64,000 bases of DNA from NCBI GenBank assembly GCA_050015095.1, contig JBEKCC010000001.1, forward strand, positions 372,001 through 436,000, written 5' to 3'. The stretch comes from MVRE01 sp015660965. Its GTDB lineage: Archaea > Halobacteriota > Methanomicrobia > Methanomicrobiales > Methanospirillaceae. The notes beneath the pieces are model-generated. The model was not told the origin of the DNA, ran no database searches, and saw only the letters and a list, made by a program, of their open reading frames with translations. Each line of letters begins with the position of its first letter. Within the stretch, counting starts at the first letter, position 1. Made by a program: the position numbers and the translations under genes. Positions 63,041 to 64,000 of this stretch are shown here, in pieces.

Positions 63041-64000
63041 TTATGTCGTAAACATTTCAACGATATCATCTCTTACCGGTAAAAACAAACATTTGATAAA
63101 TCGCTGATTTTCTTCTGAGATTATGGGTCGCGATACGGTTAATGCATTCATTGCTGCCTTTTGTAAGGAGGTACTGTCACTCTCGCTTGGTACCGAAGGA
63201 AGATCCTCAAAAATATTCATGTCAATTCGGCAATCGGATTTGACATGGATAATCGGAATCCCCTGAGCCAGCGCTTCAACACTAACAGTTGTTTCAGTAT
63301 AAAAAACGAGATCTGTGTCAGCAAGGAGAGAATCAATGGATTTATCAGACACAATCAATTTTTCCGAAAATTCGCCTATATATCGGGATATTTGAATGTA
63401 TGGTAACACCGGATGGCATTTGACAATGATGTCGACATCAAGCCCATTCAGCGATTTTACGACCTTACTGATAAGTTCCAAGGATTCATCCAGGCCTCCT
63501 GATAATGCGATCAAGACTTTCTTTTTATTTAATGGCTTTTTTGGCTGAACACCAGAAATTCTCTGGTTAATATGGGGGTACCGTAAAGCACCACCAACAA
63601 GGATTGTTTCATCGGTAAACCCGGATTGTTCTAGAGTAGTTTTTCCCAGTTCCCCGCTTGCAATTATGATATCTGGGAGCGGCATGATGTTCCTCTCATG
63701 CCGGGACATGGAATAACACGTATACATCGATCTCACAAGGGTATGTGCATATCCCACAAGTTTGGTCTCCTTTTCGAATTCACGAATTCCGGCACAAAAT
63801 AATTTTTCCCAGATCTGGTTTTCAAAAAGATACAAAAAAATATCTGTACGGTAGTTTTGCTTCAGCGATCGTGTAGAGCAGTAACGAAGATACGATTCTT
63901 CACGGCGGATATTCAGGTTATCCCTTCGAAATTCCTCAAAAACGATATCCGTCATATCAATTCTTTCCCATGAAGGAAGTGGTCTTTTCGTCAGAGGGGT
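63041..64000 (-). CDS. Surface carbohydrate biosynthesis protein (partial, runs off right edge)
   Basis: The frame stays open from its stop at 63041 to the window end, through an internal ATG at 63955; the upstream residues (WERID) look coding, so the true start is outside. The visible 319 residues have a GT-B-like arrangement: IIIASGELGKTTLEQSGF, KKVLIALSGGLDESLELI, IVKCHPVLPY and DLVFYTETTVSVEALAQGIP. It resembles surface-carbohydrate proteins seen in O-antigen loci. The sugar is unknown. Confidence 0.65.
   Translation of the reverse strand, partial: TPLTKRPLPSWERIDMTDIVFEEFRRDNLNIRREESYLRYCSTRSLKQNYRTDIFLYLFENQIWEKLFCAGIREFEKETKLVGYAHTLVRSMYTCYSMSRHERNIMPLPDIIIASGELGKTTLEQSGFTDETILVGGALRYPHINQRISGVQPKKPLNKKKVLIALSGGLDESLELISKVVKSLNGLDVDIIVKCHPVLPYIQISRYIGEFSEKLIVSDKSIDSLLADTDLVFYTETTVSVEALAQGIPIIHVKSDCRIDMNIFEDLPSVPSESDSTSLQKAAMNALTVSRPIISEENQRFIKCLFLPVRDDIVEMFTT

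Overview
The window is chromosomal DNA of a methanogenic archaeon, most likely of the order Methanomicrobiales. It carries archaeal replication proteins (two RFC small subunits, MCM, an RPA-associated protein), an intron-containing tRNA-Met, archease/RtcB, F420- and methanogenesis-linked genes (NADPH:F420 reductase, McrA arginine methylase Mmp10, MptD) and families typical of Methanomicrobia (DUF3821, DUF2551, DUF2111, DUF424, DUF99). There are no rRNA genes or CRISPR arrays. No species can be named from the sequence alone.

Layout. 1-4.0 kb (minus): RPA-associated protein, calcineurin-like phosphoesterase and Lhr-type helicase, apparently one operon. 4.1-5.7 kb (minus): two exported or membrane proteins. 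5.8-16.9 kb (plus): a long colinear run with RfcS, MCM, MptD, a TatD-like hydrolase, DUF424, NMD3, Taw2, the archaeal CoA-precursor enzymes (CoaBC, pantoate kinase, phosphopantothenate synthetase), a second divergent RFC small subunit and a methyltransferase lacking a standard start codon. 17-25.8 kb (mainly minus): AIR-synthase-related protein, TPR protein, rubredoxin, DUF99, an AglJ-like glycosyltransferase (plus strand), aldolase, DNA glycosylase, F420 reductase, thioredoxin and SecD/SecF. 25.9-33 kb (plus): DUF2551, archease-RtcB, DUF2111, BirA and a complete biotin ECF transporter. 33-36.3 kb: the two subunits of biotin-dependent pyruvate carboxylase. Ligase, transporter and biotin enzyme together form a biotin island. 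36.3-38.7 kb: tRNA-Met with intron, DUF350 protein, Mmp10 and tRNA-Thr.

38.64-44.25 kb is an integrated mobile element of about 5.6 kb, bounded by a 14-bp direct repeat of the tRNA-Thr 3' end. It encodes a tyrosine integrase, a small basic-helix protein pair, an HUH rolling-circle Rep whose 5' coding region is a stack of GC-rich hairpins, a RelB/RelE pair arranged convergently, a 267-aa protein coupled to the toxin, a tandem 159-bp repeat holding three dyads per unit, and an internally duplicated membrane protein.

44.3-64 kb is a surface-glycan locus. Its minus strand carries a full pseudaminic-acid pathway (PseB, PseC, fused PseG-PseH, PseI, SpsF/PseF-like) with an N-acetyl-sugar amidotransferase and its HisH/HisF partners and a Pse-associated methylase. 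A second sugar module follows (glucose-1-phosphate cytidylyltransferase, CDP-glucose 4,6-dehydratase, cupin epimerase, NAD-dependent epimerase, GT2). Also present are an unassigned 642-aa GT-B-like protein, a decayed sugar O-methyltransferase and a partial surface-carbohydrate gene at the right edge. The element and glycan locus adjoin tRNA-Thr and look like an accessory region beside a conserved core.
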